NCBI RefSeq assembly: GCF_040253635.1
Contig: NZ_JBEJGX010000003.1
Location: forward strand, 8,457,501-8,521,500
DNA length: 64,000 nucleotides
DNA from: Streptomyces sp. Edi2
Lineage (GTDB): Bacteria; Actinomycetota; Actinomycetes; Streptomycetales; Streptomycetaceae
Reading direction: 5' to 3'
Positions 33,861 to 41,675 of the stretch are shown in pieces. The stretch's first letter is position 1, and every line of letters starts with the position of its first letter. The notes beneath the pieces were generated by a model. It worked only from the letters and a program-made list of their open reading frames with translations. It was not told the origin of the DNA and ran no database searches. A program made the position numbers and the translations under genes.

Positions 33861-34418
33861 ATGCCCGTGCCGATGGATGCTTTCGACGACGTCCGGCCCG
33901 CCGTGGACTGCCTGGACCTGCTGACCGCGCCGGTGGCCGCCGTGCTGCGCGCCTGGAACGGATCCGTACCGGTCGAGGAGCTGCGCTTCGTCGACACGGA
34001 CCCGGCCATCGCGGACACCGCACTGCTCGTCGAGCGCCACGGCCCCTGGCTCCTGCAGCAGTCCGCGAACTGCGTGGTGGTGGCCGGCAAGCGCGGCGGC
34101 GAGACCACCCTGGCCGCCTGTGTCGTCCTCTCGCACACCCGCGCCGACGTCAATGGCGTGGTGCGGCGTCAGTTGGGCGCCCGCAAGGCCTCGTTCGCGC
34201 CGATGGACCAGGCGGTCGGTGAGAGCGGGATGGAGTACGGCGGGATCACCCCGATCGGCCTGCCCGCCGACTGGCCGCTGCTGCTGGACCCGGCCGTCGC
34301 CGATATCCCCTACGCCCTGATCGGCAGCGGCAGCCGCCGCGGCAAGCTCATCGTGCCCGGCAAGGCACTGGCCGAACTGCCCGGCGCCACGGTCCTGGAG
34401 GGGCTGGCACTCGCCTAG
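33861..34418 (+). CDS. YbaK/EbsC-type aminoacyl-tRNA deacylase
   Basis: 185-residue editing-domain protein expected to hydrolyse mischarged aminoacyl-tRNA (Cys-, Pro- or Ala-type). Typical pieces: QQSANCVVVAGKRGGETTLAA and the FAPMDQAVGESGMEYGGITPIG segment, which carries the conserved G-x-x-x-G-G-x-x-P loop. The position-specific lysine of YbaK lies in VVAGKRGGE. Closest in length to the YeaK/ProX-type actinobacterial proteins. The stop codon is inside the terminator hairpin that follows. Confidence 0.85.
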   Translation: MPVPMDAFDDVRPAVDCLDLLTAPVAAVLRAWNGSVPVEELRFVDTDPAIADTALLVERHGPWLLQQSANCVVVAGKRGGETTLAACVVLSHTRADVNGVVRRQLGARKASFAPMDQAVGESGMEYGGITPIGLPADWPLLLDPAVADIPYALIGSGSRRGKLIVPGKALAELPGATVLEGLALA

Positions 34419-34447
34419 GGGGAGACACCCCCTAGGGGCGCCGCCCC
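34414..34447. terminator. Double-hairpin bidirectional terminator
   Basis: CCTAGGGGG-AGACA-CCCCCTAGG (34414-34436) is a perfect nine-base-pair stem that includes the YbaK stop codon. It shares bases with a second dyad, GGGGCG-C-CGCCCC (34435-34447). They lie between convergent genes, so they can stop transcription from both sides. Confidence 0.8.
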
Positions 34448-34472
34448 CTGGCCGCAGGCCGCCCGGCCGGCT

Positions 34473-34964
34473 CTACGGGGCGAACGTGCCGGAGGGCAGT
34501 TCCAGCGACAGCGCCGTGGAGTGCTCGGTGAATCCCAGGCGCCGGTACAGCGGCTCGGCCTCGTCGGTGGCATGCAGATCGACCCGGGTGACGCCCTGCT
34601 CGGCGAACCAGCCGAGCAGGGCCTGTGTCGTGGCGCGCGCATGGCCGCGGCCCCGGTAGCGGGGGTCCGTACAGACGTTGAAGACGAAGCCGAAGCGCCC
34701 CGTCGGATGGCTCGGTGACGGCAGTCGCTCCTCGATGGTGCCGAGCGCGCACGCCGCGAGATGAGGCGCACCCGCCTCGTCACCCGGCACCACGAATCCG
34801 GCCAGCCGCGCCCGCGGCCCGGTCAGCTGCCGATGTGCGGTTACCTCCGCGTCCCGCTCCCAACTCCCGGGCACGTCACGCCCGTTCATGGCGAGGAACA
34901 TCAGGCGGCGCAACCGGACCAACTCGGCGGCGTCCTCGGGCACAGCGGCTCGCATCCGGCTCAT
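34473..34964 (-). CDS. GNAT family N-acetyltransferase
   Basis: 163-residue acetyl-CoA-dependent acetyltransferase. It starts MSRMRAAVPEDAAELVRLRR. The acetyl-CoA loop is FNVCTDPRYRGRGHARATTQ (motif A, R/Q-x-x-G-x-G/A), then VTRVDLHATDEAEPLYRRLG and FTEHSTALSLEL (motif B). Substrate unknown. It is convergent with YbaK and divergent from a small cysteine-containing protein. Confidence 0.9.
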   Translation of the reverse strand: MSRMRAAVPEDAAELVRLRRLMFLAMNGRDVPGSWERDAEVTAHRQLTGPRARLAGFVVPGDEAGAPHLAACALGTIEERLPSPSHPTGRFGFVFNVCTDPRYRGRGHARATTQALLGWFAEQGVTRVDLHATDEAEPLYRRLGFTEHSTALSLELPSGTFAP

Positions 34965-35138
34965 GCCCGGACGCTAACGCACCCGCAGCCCAGCCCCAAC
35001 GGGGTACCTCCCCTCGTTCACCAGCTGCCCACGGCGCGGAGGCCCGGCGTACGGGATCATTCGGTCGGCCGGCCGGGGTGGGCGTTCAAGCACCGCAAAC
35101 AGGCCCCCACGAGCTCGCGATCTGGCTACGGTGGGTGT

Positions 35139-35366
35139 ATGACCGGTAACGATGGCGACAGCGATCACGTCAATCGGATTCTTCATGCGGCTACCCAGGG
35201 GCGCGAAGGGAAAGCCGTGCTGTGCGATCGCTGCGATATGCCCCTGATCTTCACCGGACGAGAGCGCGCCACCAGCGTGCAGACGCCCATGGTGGTCATC
35301 ACCGGACACTGCCCGAACGTCGAGTGTGCCGGGGACGGGAGCCCTCCCCGGCACCCCGAGGAGTGA
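35139..35366 (+). CDS. Small protein with two cysteine pairs
   Basis: 75-residue soluble protein. One cysteine pair, CDRCDMPLIF, is followed about 35 residues later by C-P-N-V-E-C. This spacing could bind one zinc ion as a rudimentary ribbon. The N-terminus is acidic (MTGNDGDSDH). It has no close partner. ATG at 35139 follows GGTGGGTGT, a weak ribosome site. I do not recognise a named family. Confidence 0.6.
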   Translation: MTGNDGDSDHVNRILHAATQGREGKAVLCDRCDMPLIFTGRERATSVQTPMVVITGHCPNVECAGDGSPPRHPEE

Positions 35367-35391
35367 GGAGGGCGCGCCCCGAGCCCGCCGC

Positions 35392-35799
35392 TCAGCTCAA
35401 ACGGGGTATCTCCATCGCGGGACAGCGGTCCATCACCATCGCGAGTCCGGAGTCGTGCACCCGGTCCCAGGCAGCCTCGTCCACCACCCCGAGCTGGAAC
35501 CAGACCGCCTTCGCCCCGACCGCCACGGCCTCGTCGGCGATACCGCCCGCCTGCTCGCTGTTGACGAACACATCGACCACATCGACCGGGAAGGGAATGG
35601 CGTCCAGGGACCGATACCCCTGCTCGCCGTGCACCGTCTCCGCCTTCGGATGCACCGGCACGATCCGCTTGCCGTAACGCTGCAGCACCTCGGCGACGCC
35701 GTGCGCCGCACGCTGCTCATTGCCGGACAGGCCCACGATGGCCCAGGTGTCGCCGAGCTCGGTGAGGATCTTGCGGATCGTGCTGGGGTCGCCGTACAC
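35392..35799 (-). CDS. CoA-binding (YccU-like) protein
   Basis: 135-residue Rossmann-like CoA-binding domain protein, as in succinyl-CoA synthetase alpha. Typical features: TWAIVGLSGNEQRAAHGVAE (nucleotide loop), RIVPVHPKAETVHGEQGYRS (the N/H-P-K-x-x-x-V-x-G motif), VDVFVNSEQAGGIADEAV and AVWFQLGVVDEAAWDR. Function uncertain; probably binds CoA or a related nucleotide. The start is GTG at 35799. On the same strand the SseB-like gene lies upstream, separated by a strong terminator. Confidence 0.92.
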   Translation of the reverse strand: MYGDPSTIRKILTELGDTWAIVGLSGNEQRAAHGVAEVLQRYGKRIVPVHPKAETVHGEQGYRSLDAIPFPVDVVDVFVNSEQAGGIADEAVAVGAKAVWFQLGVVDEAAWDRVHDSGLAMVMDRCPAMEIPRLS

Positions 35800-35936
35800 G
35801 CACTGCCTCCTGCGGATGGAAGGGTCCTGTGCCGGACAACGGACGGCGGGACCCGGAGATTCCCGTTGCGGGAGACGGCGCGAAGGCGCGGCGGTGCGGC
35901 CGCGGGGCGCGCCACGCTCGGCGCGCGCCGGACGGC

Positions 35937-35976
35937 AGACGCCCCGCCCGAAGGGGAAGACGGGCGGGGCGGGTCT
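35937..35976 (-). terminator. Strong hairpin after the SseB-like gene
   Basis: CGCCCCGCCCG (35940-35950) faces CGGGCGGGGCG (35961-35971) in a perfect 11-base-pair stem with a ten-base loop. AGAC/GTCT adds four more pairs outside a one-base bulge. It lies 15 bases beyond the stop of the minus-strand gene. Confidence 0.85.
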
Positions 35977-35990
35977 TCGGTGCCGGTGGC

Positions 35991-36779
35991 TCAGTTGGCG
36001 CCGCGGGCCATACCGCTGCCGGCCATTCCGGCTCCGACGGCGGTGCTGCCCTTCGCGGCGCGGGCCGGTTTGCCGATCCCCCGGCCGCCGCCCACCGGCT
36101 CGGCCCCGGCGGCCCCGGTACCCGGGCGCGGCGGCACGGGCACGGCCACATCCCGCGGCTCATCCGCCGTTCCGGACGCGCCGGCCAGCACGGCGCGCAG
36201 CTCCTCGGTATCCACCAGCATGCTCACCGGGCCGGTCGGATTGAGATACAGCGCATGCCCCGGCGGCAGCTGCTCGACGAGTGCGGCCACGGGCCGACGG
36301 TCGTACAGCAGACGCCCCACCGATTCGAGGTAGCTCTGCGAGGTGTAGACGGGGATCACCGGGGTGCCCTCGGGTGACGCGGCGGCCAACGGGCTACCGG
36401 TCGCGGTCACCAGGACAAAGACCTCCGCGCGCCCAAGCGCCTCGGAGACGGCCTCTCCCGGTCCGTAGCCGGTCGCGGCCAGTTGCAGCGCGGCGTCGAC
36501 CGCATCGGTCGGCTCCGCCCAGTCCAGCATCTGCGGCGACGGCCGGTACTCCGGATTGTCGCGCCACTCGACGATCTCGCCGGACGCGTCCGAACGCCAC
36601 TGCCCGATCAGCGCCCAGAGGGGCGGTGGCCCCTCTCCTTGCCAGGTCAGATCCACCATGGCCAGCCAGTGGTCGGGTGCCTGGCGTGCCGCCTCGATGA
36701 CCTCCGGTGGGGGCTCGGGCATCTCCTCGCCCGTGACGGGAACGCCCGCCGTCATCGCCGACTGTGTGCTCTCTTCCAT
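35991..36779 (-). CDS. SseB-domain protein (type VII secretion-associated family)
   Basis: 262-residue protein. PPPEVIEAARQAPDHWLAMVD and GQWRSDASGEIVEWRDNPEY mark a Streptomyces family commonly annotated type VII secretion system-associated protein. The core around residues 115-200 is SseB-like (EVFVLVTATGSPL, GTPVIPVYTSQSYLESVG, ALYLNPTGPVSMLVD). A Gly/Ala/Pro-rich tail follows. No secretion genes are nearby, so the link to type VII secretion is by family name only. The ATG at 36779 is preferred; upstream frame is non-coding in character. Confidence 0.8.
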   Translation of the reverse strand: MEESTQSAMTAGVPVTGEEMPEPPPEVIEAARQAPDHWLAMVDLTWQGEGPPPLWALIGQWRSDASGEIVEWRDNPEYRPSPQMLDWAEPTDAVDAALQLAATGYGPGEAVSEALGRAEVFVLVTATGSPLAAASPEGTPVIPVYTSQSYLESVGRLLYDRRPVAALVEQLPPGHALYLNPTGPVSMLVDTEELRAVLAGASGTADEPRDVAVPVPPRPGTGAAGAEPVGGGRGIGKPARAAKGSTAVGAGMAGSGMARGAN

Positions 36780-36935
36780 GCAGCCCTCCGCAAACCCGCC
36801 GTTCCTACACGTACGAGCGGGGCCCCGGAAACACGAGGCTCTCGCACTGACCTCACAGTGCCCACGGCCGGCGCGGACGTCGCACCGACGCACCGTGCGG
36901 ACGGGGTGGGTACGCCGCTCGGCCGTGCGCTCTGC

Positions 36936-36975
36936 GCCCGTACGGCGGACACCCGAGCCCGTACGGCGGACACCC
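36936..36975. repeat. 19-base direct repeat
   Basis: GCCCGTACGGCGGACACCC at 36936-36954 and 36957-36975, a 21-base period, in the intergenic region upstream of YigZ. Confidence 0.9.
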
Positions 36976-37042
36976 CAGCGCGGCGCGGTCCGGCCACGCC
37001 GGCCGGTATCCGCATGTCACAGGGGCCGCATAGGCTGGTCCG

Positions 37043-37669
37043 ATGCAGGAGCAGTACCGCACGCTCGCGCGCGAGGGCGTCCATGAGATCGAGATCAACA
37101 AGTCCCGCTTCCTCTGTGCGCTCGCGCCCGTCGCGACCGAGGCCGAGGCCCAGGACTTCATCGCGCGCATCCGCAAGGAGCACCCCACCGCGCGTCATCA
37201 CTGCTTCGCCTACATCCTGGGCGCCGACGGCGGGATCCAGAAGGCGAGCGACGACGGGGAGCCGGGCGGCACCGCGGGCGTACCGATGCTGCAGATGCTG
37301 GTGCGCCGTGAGATCCGCTATGTCGTCGCTGTCGTCACCCGCTACTTCGGCGGCGTGAAGCTGGGTGCCGGCGGCCTCATCCGGGCGTACGGAGGCGTCG
37401 TCGGCGAGGCGCTGGACGCACTGGGCACGGTCACCCGGCAGCGCTTCCGCCTGGTGACGGTCACCGTCGACCACCAGCGCGCGGGCCGGGTGGAGAACGA
37501 TCTGCGCATGACGGGACGGGCGGTGCGCGAGGTCACCTACGGGGCAGAGGTCAGGATCGAGATCGGATTGCCGGAGGCCGACGTCGAGGCCTTCCGTGCC
37601 TGGCTCGCGGACACCACCGCCGGCACGGCGAGGCTGGAGCTCGGCGGCGAGGCGTACGGCGACCTCTGA
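37043..37669 (+). CDS. YigZ/IMPACT family protein
   Basis: 208-residue protein of the UPF0029/IMPACT family. The N-terminal domain has the signature YVVAVVTRYFGGVKLGAGGL plus RHHCFAYILG and ASDDGEPGGTAGVPML, and the C-terminal domain (about 140-205) is the DUF1949 ferredoxin-like fold. Bacterial YigZ may bind nucleic acids or act in translation; its role is not settled. It lies alone after a short region of direct repeats. Confidence 0.95.
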   Translation: MQEQYRTLAREGVHEIEINKSRFLCALAPVATEAEAQDFIARIRKEHPTARHHCFAYILGADGGIQKASDDGEPGGTAGVPMLQMLVRREIRYVVAVVTRYFGGVKLGAGGLIRAYGGVVGEALDALGTVTRQRFRLVTVTVDHQRAGRVENDLRMTGRAVREVTYGAEVRIEIGLPEADVEAFRAWLADTTAGTARLELGGEAYGDL

Positions 37670-37694
37670 CGGCCGGGGCCCGGGGGCCTGCCGG

Positions 37695-37740
37695 AGAGAC
37701 GGCGGCGGGTGCGGACGCAGAGACGGCGGCAGGTGCGGAC
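37695..37740. repeat. Tandem near-repeat after YigZ
   Basis: A 22-base unit AGAGACGGCGGCGGGTGCGGAC (quoted in parts: AGAGACGGCGGC, then RGGTGCGGAC) occurs at 37695-37716 and 37719-37740 with one mismatch and a 24-base period. Confidence 0.85.
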
Positions 37741-37855
37741 CGCACCGGAAAGTCCGGGACGCACCGGTGCGCCGGAGCGCCGATCGTGTCAGCCTGTGGC
37801 GCGGCGAGACCAGGCCGCGAAACCGGTGTGCGCGCCGGCACGAGAAAGGGTCCCG

Positions 37856-39400
37856 ATGCCTGAACTCCTCGATGAGCGCGTGGGATTCGTCCGCCGGATC
37901 GGCCTGTTCCAGGCCACCGCCATCAACATGAGCCAGATGTGCGGCATCGGTCCCTTTGTGACCATCCCGCTCATGGTCGCCGCGTTCGGCGGGCCGCAGG
38001 CCGTGACCGGGTTCCTGGCCGGTGCGGTTCTTGCGCTCGCGGACGGACTGGTCTGGGCCGAGCTGGGCGCGTCACTGCCCGGTGCGGGAGGCAGCTATGT
38101 CTATCTGCGGCAGGCGTTCCAGTACCGGACCGGCAAGCTGATGCCGTTTCTGTTTGTCTGGACGGCCATGCTGTTCATCCCGCTCGGCATGTCCACCGGG
38201 GTGATCGGTTTTGTGCAGTACCTCGGCTATGTGTGGCCGGACATGAGCCCGGTGCAGGGCGACCTCGTCGGCCTCGTCGTCACGGTGGGCATCATCGCGC
38301 TGCTGTGGCGGCGGGTGGAGAACATCGCCAGGCTCACCGTCGTCCTGTGGACGGTGATGATCGCTTCCGTCGCCCTGGTCATCGTCGCCGCCTTCACCCA
38401 CTTCAGCCCCCAGCGGGCGTTCACCTACCCCGCCCATGCCTTCGAGCTGACGGCAGGCCACTTCTGGATCGGCTTCGCGGCCGGCCTGACGATCGGCATC
38501 TACGACTACCTCGGCTACAACACCATCGCGTACATGGGCGCCGAGATCAGAGAGCCCGGCCGCACCATCCCCCGTGCCGTCATCACCTCGATCCTCGGCA
38601 TCATGACGATCTATCTGCTGCTGCAGATCGGGACCCTGGGCGTCGTGGACTGGAAGGACATGCTCGACCCGCACTCCACGGCGTCCTCCTCCGTCGCCTC
38701 CGCCGTGCTGGAGAAGGCCTGGGGCAAGGGCGCTGCCGACATCGTCACCGTGCTCATCCTCATCACCGCCGTCGCCTCCGTCTTCACCGGACTCCTCGGT
38801 GGCTCCCGGGTCCCCTACGACGCCGCCCGCGACCGGGTCTTCTTCCGCCCGTACGGCAAACTGCACCCCCGTCACCGCTTCCCCGTCCTGGGCCTGCTGA
38901 CCATGGGAGCCGTGATGGCCGTGGGCTTCCTCATCGGACGGCACACCGACCTGGCCACCATCATCCAGCTCCTGACCACGGTCATGGTGATCGTGCAGTC
39001 GCTGGCCCAGATAGCCGCGGTCACCGTGCTGCGGCGCCGCCAGCCGGGCCTGCGCCGCCCGTACCGGATGTGGCTCTATCCGCTGCCCGGTGTCGTGGCG
39101 CTGGTCGGCTGGCTGGTGATCTACGGCTATGCGGACCGCAACTCGCCCGGCAGGCACCCCATCGAATGGTCGCTGGCCTGGGTCGGCGCGGGTGTGGTGG
39201 CCTTCCTCGCCTGGGCCCGTTACGAGAAGGAGTGGCCGTTCGGGCCGAAGCGGATCAGCGAGGAGTATCTGCACGGCGCGGAGCCTGCCGAGGTGACGGC
39301 TGCGGTCCCTCACGGAGAGCGCCCGTGTGGGGAAGACGTCGGACGCCGCGATCAGGGTCGCGGCGCGGAAGGCGGCGTGCCTCAGGGCGAAGGCCCATGA
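37856..39400 (+). CDS. APC-family amino acid permease
   Basis: 514-residue integral membrane transporter with about twelve helices. ATAINMSQMCGIGPFVTIPL is the helix-1 discriminating region, and PGAGGSYVYLRQAF and GYNTIAYMGAEIREPGRTIP are APC landmarks. A G-x-G-x-x-P-type sequence suggests an amino acid:proton symporter or exchanger. Substrate unknown. AAAGGG lies before the ATG. The last ~35 residues (GERPCGEDVGRRDQGRGAEG and on) are low-complexity and unlike the rest; a recent change in the stop position may have extended the protein. Confidence 0.9.
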   Translation: MPELLDERVGFVRRIGLFQATAINMSQMCGIGPFVTIPLMVAAFGGPQAVTGFLAGAVLALADGLVWAELGASLPGAGGSYVYLRQAFQYRTGKLMPFLFVWTAMLFIPLGMSTGVIGFVQYLGYVWPDMSPVQGDLVGLVVTVGIIALLWRRVENIARLTVVLWTVMIASVALVIVAAFTHFSPQRAFTYPAHAFELTAGHFWIGFAAGLTIGIYDYLGYNTIAYMGAEIREPGRTIPRAVITSILGIMTIYLLLQIGTLGVVDWKDMLDPHSTASSSVASAVLEKAWGKGAADIVTVLILITAVASVFTGLLGGSRVPYDAARDRVFFRPYGKLHPRHRFPVLGLLTMGAVMAVGFLIGRHTDLATIIQLLTTVMVIVQSLAQIAAVTVLRRRQPGLRRPYRMWLYPLPGVVALVGWLVIYGYADRNSPGRHPIEWSLAWVGAGVVAFLAWARYEKEWPFGPKRISEEYLHGAEPAEVTAAVPHGERPCGEDVGRRDQGRGAEGGVPQGEGP

Positions 39401-39745
39401 TTGCTCGTACGCGGGCTCATACGCGGGCCGAAGCCGGCGGGCGAGGGGGATGAGGGGGAGACCCTGAGAGGGACCTGAGGGGGATGCCCTGGAGGGCCTG
39501 AGGGGGGAGGCCCTGAGGGGGAGGCGCGGCCAGGTCGCGTCCGGGTCGTATCCGGGGTGTGTCCGGGACGGCGGGGCCTCCGGGTGCCGGAGGGCACAAA
39601 GGAGCCCGGGGCCGGGTCGCCTGCTCCGATGAAGGTGGAAGGGCTGTCGGTGCAAACGGCCCGGCCCCGGGCCTGGTGATGCGTTGGTCAGTGACCGTCC
39701 CGGGTGGGGCCGTGGTGACCGGCCGCACCCGGGACGCATCGCGTA
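39401..39745. other. Intergenic region with degenerate repeats and a long inverted repeat
   Basis: No gene seen. Near 39460-39530 lie degenerate CCTGAGGGGGA-type repeats. GCCCGGGGCCGGG (39604-39616) faces CCCGGCCCCGGGC (39660-39672), and three further pairs extend inward (one G-U). This 16-base-pair stem sits between convergent genes and may be their terminator. Confidence 0.6.
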
Positions 39746-40123
39746 CTAGCGCATCAAGCCGCCGCCGCCGGTGTGGATACCGCCGCTCGGGTGGTGCTTC
39801 TTGTGGTGCTTCACGACGCGCTTGATGATGTGCTTGGTGACGTGCCTGGTGACGTGACGGTGCACGATCACACGGCGCTCGACGTTCCCGTTGAAGCAGG
39901 TGTTGCCGAAGGCCGGGTTCAGCAGCCCCACGACGTTAATGGTGTTGCCGCACAGATTGACCGGAATGTGGACCGGGATCTGAAACGCGTTGCCCGACAC
40001 CACTCCCGGTGAATTGGCCGCGCCACCGGCCGCGCCACTGTCTGCGAACGCCGCCGTAACGCCCCCCAGGGCAGTACCTGCCGCAAGAGCGGCCACAGCA
40101 GCCACCCGCGTGATCCGTGACAT
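39746..40123 (-). CDS. Chaplin with a histidine-rich basic C-terminal tail
   Basis: Secreted chaplin, 125 residues. The signal peptide (VAAVAALAAGTALGGVTAAF) ends at A-F-A before DSG. The chaplin domain covers about 30-78: GAAGGAANSPGVVSGNAFQI, then PVHIPVNLCGNTINVVGLLN and FGNTC, with the usual Cys pair (58 and 76). Short chaplins coat aerial hyphae as amyloid fibrils. They normally stop right after this domain (about 80 residues). Here about 45 more residues follow, with nine His and many Lys/Arg (HRHVTRHVTKHIIKR, VVKHHKKHHPSGG). No sortase or membrane anchor is present. ATG at 40123; the longer open frame upstream is not coding-like. The AT-rich upstream region fits a developmental promoter. 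Confidence 0.9.
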   Translation of the reverse strand: MSRITRVAAVAALAAGTALGGVTAAFADSGAAGGAANSPGVVSGNAFQIPVHIPVNLCGNTINVVGLLNPAFGNTCFNGNVERRVIVHRHVTRHVTKHIIKRVVKHHKKHHPSGGIHTGGGGLMR

Positions 40124-40488
40124 AACAAATCTCCCGATCGATCCAAGCGGCTCACTGCCGCTTCCTGTTACTTCCCTTCGGCGCTTGCGGCCGCAACATG
40201 AGTAAACCTGGGATGGTTTCACGCTTTCGAGTGAAAAATGTGGTTAATGGTGCCTTATGTGTGTAAAGGGTCTGGTGGGTTGCGTGTTGCTGGGATGCCG
40301 GACCACGGAGTCCGGGCCCCGGTACGGCCGCATCGGTGCCGCAGGCCGCTGCTCGCACCGGCCCCGCCGGGCCTCCGGCCCACCGGCCCACCCGGCCCCT
40401 CTGTGGGTGCGAGAATGAGGTCCGTGACGGACGGGGGGCCGAGGCTCACGCCGGCCGTGCTGACGCGTAGCCCACGGAGGGGAAGAAC
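40124..40488. other. Divergent promoter region of chaplin and sbcD
   Basis: No gene seen. The chaplin-proximal part (40190-40290) is unusually AT-rich. TTTCAC-N8-GTGAAA (40217-40236) is an inverted repeat about 95 bases upstream of the chaplin start and could be an operator. The sbcD-proximal part is GC-rich and without clear signals. Confidence 0.45.
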
Positions 40489-40512
40489 ATGCAGGTCGGA
40501 GTCGCCACGTGA
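40489..40512 (+). CDS. Seven-residue minigene overlapping the sbcD start
   Basis: ATG CAG GTC GGA GTC GCC ACG TGA encodes MQVGVAT. GGAGGGG lies about seven bases upstream, a stronger ribosome site than sbcD's own GGAG. Its TGA overlaps the sbcD GTG, so ribosomes ending here could restart on sbcD. Possibly chance. Confidence 0.35.
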   Translation: MQVGVAT

Positions 40513-41675
40513 GGCTTCTGCACACCTCCGACTGGCATCTGGGGCGGTCTTTTCACCGCGTGAATCTGCTCTCCGCCCAGCGCGCGTTCCTCGACCATCT
40601 CGTCGCCACGGTGCGCGACCGGGGAATCGATGCGGTGCTGGTCGCCGGCGACGTCTACGACCGGGCTGTGCCGCCGCTCGCCGCGGTCGAGCTTTTCGAC
40701 GATGCCCTGCACCGGCTCGCCGCCCTCGGTGTCCCGACCGTGATGATCTCCGGCAACCATGACTCCGCCCGCCGGCTGGGCGTCGGTGCCGGGCTGATGG
40801 AGCAGGCCGGGATCCACCTCCGTACCGACCCGGCAGGCTGCGGCACCCCCGTGCTGCTCTCCGACGCCCATGGACCGGTGGCGCTCTACGGTCTGCCGTA
40901 TCTCGAACCCGCGATGGTGCGCGACACCCTCGGCGCGCGGCGGGCGGACCATGCGGAGGTGCTGGGCGCGGCGATGGAGCGGGTGCGGGCCGACCTCGCC
41001 GGCCGGCCCGCGGGAACCCGGTCCGTGGTGCTGGCGCATGCGTTCGTCGCCGGTGGTGCGGTCAGCGACAGCGAGCGCGACATCACCGTCGGCGGGGTCG
41101 CCTCCGTTCCGGTGCCGGTGTTCGACGGGGTCGACTACGTCGCCCTCGGGCATCTGCACGGCTGCCAGACCCTCACCGAGCGGGTCCGCTACTCCGGATC
41201 GCCGCTCGCCTACTCCTTCTCCGAGGCCGGTCACCGCAAGTCGTCATGGATCGTCGACCTCGACGCGGACGGCGCCGTGCGGGCGGAGCGGGTGGACTGC
41301 CCGGTGCCGCGGCCGCTGGCACGGATCCGCGGGCCGCTGGAGCAGCTGCTGGAGGACCCGGAACAGGCCCGCCACGAGGAGTCCTGGGTCGAGGCGACGC
41401 TCACCGACACCGTCCGGCCGCACGAACCCATGGCCCGGCTCGCCCGGCGCTTCCCGCACATCGTCAGCCTGGTCTTCGACCCCGACGACGGGCCCGACCG
41501 CTCGGTGGCCTCGTATGCGCAGCGGCTGCGCGGGCGCAGCGACCAGGAGATCGCCGAGGACTTCGTGGCGCACGTACGGTCCGGACGGGCGGTCGATGAG
41601 CAGGAGCGGACCGAACTGCGTTCGGCGATCGACGAGGTGCGTGTCGACGACATGGTGGCCGAGGTGGCGCGTTGA
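40509..41675 (+). CDS. sbcD: Exonuclease SbcD (Mre11-like nuclease subunit)
   Basis: 388-residue nuclease of the SbcCD complex, which opens DNA hairpins and processes double-strand ends. Metallophosphoesterase motifs are complete: HTSDWHLGR (D8, H10), VAGDVYDRA, ISGNHDSARR, a His in VVLAHAFVAGG and LGHLHGCQ. The C-terminal capping domain follows. The start is GTG at 40509. The stop overlaps the TTG start of sbcC (TTGA), so the two subunits are translationally coupled. Confidence 0.97.
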   Translation: MRLLHTSDWHLGRSFHRVNLLSAQRAFLDHLVATVRDRGIDAVLVAGDVYDRAVPPLAAVELFDDALHRLAALGVPTVMISGNHDSARRLGVGAGLMEQAGIHLRTDPAGCGTPVLLSDAHGPVALYGLPYLEPAMVRDTLGARRADHAEVLGAAMERVRADLAGRPAGTRSVVLAHAFVAGGAVSDSERDITVGGVASVPVPVFDGVDYVALGHLHGCQTLTERVRYSGSPLAYSFSEAGHRKSSWIVDLDADGAVRAERVDCPVPRPLARIRGPLEQLLEDPEQARHEESWVEATLTDTVRPHEPMARLARRFPHIVSLVFDPDDGPDRSVASYAQRLRGRSDQEIAEDFVAHVRSGRAVDEQERTELRSAIDEVRVDDMVAEVAR

